64,000 bases of DNA from JBFMFH01 sp040752275. GTDB lineage: Bacteria; Acidobacteriota; Vicinamibacteria; Vicinamibacterales; JAKQTR01. A program made the position numbers and the translations under genes. Below the pieces are notes generated by a model, which saw nothing but the letters and a program-made list of their open reading frames with translations, ran no database searches and was not told where the DNA came from. Location of the stretch: the NCBI GenBank assembly GCA_040752275.1, contig JBFMFH010000045.1, positions 1 to 64,000 of the forward strand. Direction: 5' to 3'. This document shows, in pieces, positions 59,892 through 64,000 of the stretch (the stretch's first letter is position 1; each line of letters begins with the position of its first letter).

Positions 59892-60683
59892 ATGGACACT
59901 GGTCTGCGCGGCAAGGTGGCGTTGGTCTGTGCGGCCAGCAGGGGCCTGGGCCGAGCCTCTGCCATGGCCTTGGCGGCGGAAGGGGCACGGGTGGCCATCT
60001 GCGCCCGGCACATGCCCACGCTCGAAGCGACCGCCGGCGAGATCCAGGCCGCCACTGGTACCGAGGTGCTCGCCATTGCCGCCGACGTGTCGCGACGCTC
60101 GGATGTGACGAGGCTCGTCGAGCAGGCAGCGGCGCATTTCGGCGCGATCGACATTCTGGTGACGAACGCCGGCGGGCCCAAAGCCGGCCTGTTCACCGCC
60201 CTGACCGAATCGGACTGGCGCGACGCCATCGACCAGCTGCTCATGAGCACGGTCATGCTCACCATGGAGGTCGTGCCTCACATGCGCCGGCGGGGTGGCG
60301 GCCGTATCATCAGCATCACGTCCATTTCGGCGAGGCAGCCGGTGGCCGGCCTGATCCTGTCGAACGCGCTGAGGCCCGCGGTCACGGGCTTAAGCAAGAG
60401 CCTGGCCAACGAACTGGCTCGTGACGGCATCCTGGTGAACGCCGTGGCCCCGGGCTACACGCGCACCGGCCGGGTGATCGAGTTGGCTGAGGCCACGGCC
60501 CGGCGTGAGGGGATCACGACAGAGGAGGTCGAGAAGCGGACCGTCCAGCACATTCCGCTCGGCCGAATGGCGGAGCCCGACGAGGTGGCGAGTGCCGTCG
60601 TCTTCCTAGCCTCGAACCAGGCGGCCTATGTCACCGGCGTGACACTGACGGTCGACGGGGGATACGTCCGAGGGATTGCCTGA
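59892..60683 (+). CDS. SDR-family protein lacking the catalytic Tyr and Lys
   Basis: A 263-residue short-chain dehydrogenase fold. The dinucleotide loop is AASRGLGRASAMALA, and the NAG motif is TNAGGPKAG. The expected YxxxK is replaced by S157-N-A-L-R161 in LILSNALRPAVTGLSKSLA, although the structural fit is otherwise good and the family C-terminus (VTGVTLTVDGGYVRGI) is intact. It belongs to a 3-oxoacyl-reductase-like branch; oxidoreductase activity is doubtful or uses other residues. ATG 59892 follows GAGG at seven bases. Confidence 0.82.
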   Translation: MDTGLRGKVALVCAASRGLGRASAMALAAEGARVAICARHMPTLEATAGEIQAATGTEVLAIAADVSRRSDVTRLVEQAAAHFGAIDILVTNAGGPKAGLFTALTESDWRDAIDQLLMSTVMLTMEVVPHMRRRGGGRIISITSISARQPVAGLILSNALRPAVTGLSKSLANELARDGILVNAVAPGYTRTGRVIELAEATARREGITTEEVEKRTVQHIPLGRMAEPDEVASAVVFLASNQAAYVTGVTLTVDGGYVRGIA

Positions 60684-60738
60684 ATCCCGAATCCCGCCCG
60701 AATCCCGCCCGAATCCCGAATCCCGAATCCCGAATCCC
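60682..60738. repeat. heptanucleotide tandem array, GAATCCC type
   Basis: Seven GAATCCC units with two truncated GCCC units inserted, starting on the stop codon of the SDR gene. The unit is the reverse complement of GGGATTC at 15978-16026. It lies between two converging genes. Confidence 0.85.
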
Positions 60739-60742
60739 GGCT

Positions 60743-61486
60743 CTAGTGTACCCACCGATCCGGACCGCCTGATCGTCCACCGTGGCGAACCTGGAGGTGG
60801 CGCCGGCGCCGTTCGTAGCGCCAGCGATCGATACGGTAGCGCACGAGGGCCAGCAGCCCGCCCCGCCGCCCCTTCAGGTAGAGGTAGCCTGCGACGAGCC
60901 CTCCCAGGTGCGTGGCGTGGGCGATACCGCTCCCGGTGGCCCTGATCGACGAGTACAGCGTGATGGCACCGATGATGATGACGAAGACCCGGGCGGGAAC
61001 GGGAAAGAGGAAATACAGGTAGATCGGCCGTGCCGGGTAGTAGATGGCGTAGGCCAGCAGCAGACCGTACACGGCACCCGAGGCACCAATGGTGAGCGAG
61101 ACATACAGCGCGTCGGCGAAGCGGAAGGGCAACAGCGACACCAGGATGGTGGTGGCTGCCGCGCCCGCGCCGCAGACCAGGTAGTAGCGGGAGAAGAAGG
61201 TCGTGCCCCACAGGCGTTCAAGCTCCACGCCGAACATCCAGAGCGCCAACATGTTGAACAGCAGGTGAAGCAGGTCGCCGTGCAGGAACATGTAGGTGAA
61301 CGGCTGCCACAGCCATCCGTTCCCGAACACGCCGGCCGGGTAGAGTCCGAGGCGCGGGATCATCTCGGGCACGACCCACGACAGCAGGAACACGGCCACG
61401 TTGACGACGATGAGCCCCTTCACGGCTGGCGTCAGCGGCCCGGGCCCGAAGGAGTAGGTAACGGAGGACGGCATGGTTCGACGCAT
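60743..61486 (-). CDS. rhomboid family intramembrane serine protease
   Basis: A 247-residue membrane protease. The L1-loop FMFLHGDLLHLLFNMLALWMFG-like segment, the nucleophile S136 in TIGASGAVYG and the catalytic H193 in ATHLGGLVAG are all present. About six helices plus an Arg-rich cytoplasmic tail. It starts one base after the MFS stop (TGA-G-ATG) and is last in murJ-MFS-rhomboid. Confidence 0.9.
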   Translation of the reverse strand: MRRTMPSSVTYSFGPGPLTPAVKGLIVVNVAVFLLSWVVPEMIPRLGLYPAGVFGNGWLWQPFTYMFLHGDLLHLLFNMLALWMFGVELERLWGTTFFSRYYLVCGAGAAATTILVSLLPFRFADALYVSLTIGASGAVYGLLLAYAIYYPARPIYLYFLFPVPARVFVIIIGAITLYSSIRATGSGIAHATHLGGLVAGYLYLKGRRGGLLALVRYRIDRWRYERRRRHLQVRHGGRSGGPDRWVH

Positions 61487-61487
61487 C

Positions 61488-62678
61488 TCACACTCCGGCC
61501 GCGCGCGATTGCCCGACTGTGACCTCCGCCACCCGGACACGCGTTCGGGGCAGCGGCAGCACACATGCTGCGCCGACGAGCGGTAGCAGCGCGAGGACCA
61601 TCAGGGCGTGCTGGATCCCGATGCGATCGGCCAGCATCCCGACCAGCGGAACGGCCAGGCCCCCTGTTCCCCAGGCAAGACCCATCATCAATGATGACAC
61701 GGTCGCCGCACTCTCGGGCGCGATCGTGTGTGCGAAGGTCACATTGACCGGCAGGGTCGACTGAAGGAACAGGCCGGCCAGTGCGAGGGCCGCAACGAAT
61801 GCCCAGCCCTCCAGGTTCGGCGCGATGCCGACGAACGGTGCTGCCGCGAGAAGCGACACCGCGATCACACGGCGCGGCCCCACGCGATCGCTGAGGGGTC
61901 CCCCGAGCAGGACGCCGACACTGGCGGTGAAGAGGTAGATGGAGACCACCATCCCGGCTGCGGCGACAGACCACCCCTGGCGCGTCAGCAGGACGGGCAC
62001 GAAGGTCGCGATGCTGAGCGACACCAGCGTCCGAAGCACCACGATGGCCCAGAGCAGGAACAGCGGAAGGGCGTGGGGTCTCAACCCGCGCCACCCGCCG
62101 CCGTGGCCGCGGTTAAAGGGCTCGACAGGGGGAATGCGACGGAGCACGTACCCCAGCAGCGCCAATCCCGGCACGGCAAGCAGAGGCGTCCAGGGGAGAC
62201 CGAACCTGTCCACGTACGCGGCAAACACCAGCGGCCCGAGGGAGTATCCGATTGACCCGCCAGTGATGTGCCAGGACATCGCCAGGCCGCGGCGCTCTCC
62301 CCCAACGCGGTGCACCACGGCCGCCGCCGCCGGGTGGAAAGCCGCCCCGCCGAGCCCGCCGACGAGCAGTACGACTGCCAGCGCCGGCGCGGACCACGCG
62401 CGGCCGATGAGGCTCAGAACGACCACGGACACCACGGGCCCGGCGAGCAGCAGCACCCGCGGTTTCCATCGATCCGCGAGGTGGCCGAAGAGCGGCTGCG
62501 AGACGGACGCGGCCATCTGGAACAGCATGGCCAGTGTGCCCGCGGCCGTGAGCGAAAGCCCAAGCCTCGGGATGAGTGCCGGCAGCAACGGCGCATACAT
62601 GTTGCTGTAGGCATCGGCCACGAAGTGCGCGCTGGCGAGCCTGGTGACCGTGGGGTGGATCGGAAAGCGGCCCCGCAC
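61488..62678 (-). CDS. MFS transporter, fosmidomycin-resistance-like
   Basis: A 396-residue, twelve-helix permease. Motif A-type loops are GHLADRWKPRVL and GPLSDRVGPRRV; the N-terminus HFVADAYSNMYAPLLPAL is typical of the Fsr/YfkF-like branch. GTG 62678, one base after the murJ stop, is preferred over an upstream TTG at 62717. Substrate not determinable. Confidence 0.85.
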   Translation of the reverse strand: MRGRFPIHPTVTRLASAHFVADAYSNMYAPLLPALIPRLGLSLTAAGTLAMLFQMAASVSQPLFGHLADRWKPRVLLLAGPVVSVVVLSLIGRAWSAPALAVVLLVGGLGGAAFHPAAAAVVHRVGGERRGLAMSWHITGGSIGYSLGPLVFAAYVDRFGLPWTPLLAVPGLALLGYVLRRIPPVEPFNRGHGGGWRGLRPHALPLFLLWAIVVLRTLVSLSIATFVPVLLTRQGWSVAAAGMVVSIYLFTASVGVLLGGPLSDRVGPRRVIAVSLLAAAPFVGIAPNLEGWAFVAALALAGLFLQSTLPVNVTFAHTIAPESAATVSSLMMGLAWGTGGLAVPLVGMLADRIGIQHALMVLALLPLVGAACVLPLPRTRVRVAEVTVGQSRAAGV

Positions 62679-62679
62679 G

Positions 62680-64000
62680 TCAGCCCCGTCTCGCCAGGGG
62701 CCGAAGCTGCCGGGCAATGGCTAGCCGTATCTCGGCTGCCTCCTCCAGTCTGAGTGCCCGCCCCGCGAGGTCGAGCACGACCAGTGCCGCAATCATGGCG
62801 AGACCAACCCTCACGCCCATGACGGCAGGAGCCCGCGAGGGCCAGTGCCCCACGAACGACGCGTCCGCGGCCCAGGCCGCAAGGCCCATCAGAACCGAGG
62901 CCACCGCGATCTTGCCGAGGGAAATGGCTATCCGCCTCCCGTCGAGACCGCCCAGACGCCCGCGGAGGATCCAGAGCAGCACGCCCGCGTTGAACAGCGC
63001 CGCGAGCGCCGTACTGAGCGCGAGGCCCTTGAACCCCATCACGCGGACCAGCGTCAGGCTCAACGCCAGGTTGACGGCCACGGTCAGCACCGACACCAGG
63101 ACTGGCGTACGGCTGTCGCGCTGGGCGTAGAACGACGGCGCAGCGATCTTCACCACCGAGTACCCGATGAGACCCGGCGCGTAGCACGCCAGCGCTGCAG
63201 CCGTGGCGGCGGTATCCGACGCGGTGAACCGGCCGTGCTCGAAGATGAGCCCGATAATGGCGTCGCTGAGCACCACCAGACCGACCGTCGCCGGGACGTT
63301 CAGCATCAGCATCAGGCGCAAACCATGAGAGATGGTGCGCTGCATCTCCGGCTGGTCGCGACGAGCCGCGTGGCGGCTCAGAGTCGGCAGCGCGGCTGTA
63401 GCGATCGACACGCCGAACAGCCCGATCGGCATGTACATCGTGCGGAACCCATAGCTCAGCCACGACACTGCGCCGGTGCCCTCGTGTGCGGCGAGGAACG
63501 TCGTGACGAGAATGTTGACCTGCACCGCTGCCAGCCCGGCGACCCCGGGTCCCATCAGGACGAGAATCTGCCGCAACCCGTCATCCGAAAAGTCCAATGC
63601 GGGCTGGTAGCGGTAACCCTCGCGCCTGAGTGCCGGCCACTGCACCACAACCTGCCCGAGCCCCCCGACCAGGACTCCTATCGCCGGGGCCATGATGGCG
63701 GGGAGGCCCAGCATCGGCATCACCGGCAACAGGCCGACCGTGCACAGGATGGACCCCACGTTGAAGGCCGCGGGGGAGAGCGCAGGGACGAAGAACCGGT
63801 GCAGCGAGTTCAGCATCCCCATCAACACCGCCGCGACCGCCACCATCGTCAGGAAGGGGAACATCACCCGGGCGAGGCTGACGGTCAGCTCCAGCTTACC
63901 CGGCACCCGGGCGTAGGAGCCGGCGAATGCCGTCACGATGGACCCTGCGAACACCATGCCCACCACCACGACGGCTCCCGTAGCCAGGACGAGAACGTTG
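62680..64000 (-). CDS. murJ: lipid II flippase MurJ (5' end beyond the window)
   Basis: A 440-residue C-terminal portion of a MOP-superfamily flippase; the frame stays open to the window edge, so about 80-100 N-terminal residues are missing. SYGFRTMYMPIGLFGVSIATAALPTLSRHAA is the most diagnostic segment, with FEHGRFT and APSFYAQRDSRTPV. MurJ moves lipid II across the inner membrane for wall synthesis, matching uppS elsewhere in the window. Confidence 0.92.
   Translation of the reverse strand, partial: NVLVLATGAVVVVGMVFAGSIVTAFAGSYARVPGKLELTVSLARVMFPFLTMVAVAAVLMGMLNSLHRFFVPALSPAAFNVGSILCTVGLLPVMPMLGLPAIMAPAIGVLVGGLGQVVVQWPALRREGYRYQPALDFSDDGLRQILVLMGPGVAGLAAVQVNILVTTFLAAHEGTGAVSWLSYGFRTMYMPIGLFGVSIATAALPTLSRHAARRDQPEMQRTISHGLRLMLMLNVPATVGLVVLSDAIIGLIFEHGRFTASDTAATAAALACYAPGLIGYSVVKIAAPSFYAQRDSRTPVLVSVLTVAVNLALSLTLVRVMGFKGLALSTALAALFNAGVLLWILRGRLGGLDGRRIAISLGKIAVASVLMGLAAWAADASFVGHWPSRAPAVMGVRVGLAMIAALVVLDLAGRALRLEEAAEIRLAIARQLRPLARRG

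Noticed and set aside
59346..60281. Long N-terminal extension of the E1 frame
   Set aside because: It is antisense to the cupin and SDR genes, and the E1 promoter lies at 59366-59371.

Overview
The window is GC-rich bacterial chromosome with tightly packed genes, many ATGA or GTGA stop/start overlaps, and no visible rRNA, tRNA, CRISPR, transposase or phage gene. The gene mix (VWFA-domain secreted proteins, a TIGR02757/DUF2400 protein, NrfD-type respiratory modules, a CobA-HemD fusion, an E1 alpha-beta fusion) suggests an acidobacterium, perhaps of the Vicinamibacteria type. That assignment is inference; no marker gene is present to prove it. Gram-negative envelope genes (Pal lipoprotein, TolC-like protein, RseP) indicate two membranes.

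Layout. 1-5300: a LysW-like carrier protein overlapping larE, a GT-C type membrane protein, a convergent methyltransferase and a Pal lipoprotein. 5343-13164: two pyrimidine operons, pyrK-pyrD-pyrF on the minus strand and pyrR-pyrB-pyrC plus an orotate phosphoribosyltransferase paralogue on the plus strand, separated by a membrane-anchored phosphatase-superfamily gene. 13244-22068: DUF2400 protein, two glycosyltransferases, a TolC-like outer-membrane protein, an S9 peptidase, a bona fide pyrE and truA. 22378-33054: a two-component system followed by an electron-transfer operon. 33302-41140: isoprenoid and envelope genes (uppS, cdsA, dxr, rseP), then on the minus strand two VWFA proteins and cobA-hemD. 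41501-53054: nuoACDHJKLMN followed by F0 ATP synthase genes. 53238-64000: EamA transporter, two large membrane proteins, an E1 alpha-beta dehydrogenase, cupin, SDR, rhomboid, MFS and a truncated murJ.

The most interesting block is 22378-33054. A histidine kinase with two c-type heme motifs in its sensor region is translationally coupled to an NtrC-family activator. Downstream lies a near-consensus sigma-54 promoter (25854-25869) with TGACAG-type repeats 130-180 bp upstream. It precedes genes for a small membrane protein, a cyclic-nucleotide-binding-fold protein with no DNA-binding domain, a membrane-anchored pentaheme cytochrome c, a Tat-exported molybdopterin-family protein, a four-cluster ferredoxin, an NrfD membrane subunit and a four-heme cytochrome c. 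The order matches a Qrc/alternative-complex-III type quinol:cytochrome c module, here apparently under direct redox control.

Other patterns: several genes have a -10 hexamer exactly six bases before the start codon, implying leaderless mRNAs, including a divergent pair sharing one palindromic -10. Four heptanucleotide tandem arrays occur, three of them starting at or within about 8 bases after a stop codon. The nuo operon lacks every iron-sulfur subunit (B, E, F, G, I), and the ATP synthase c subunit carries a sodium-type ion site.
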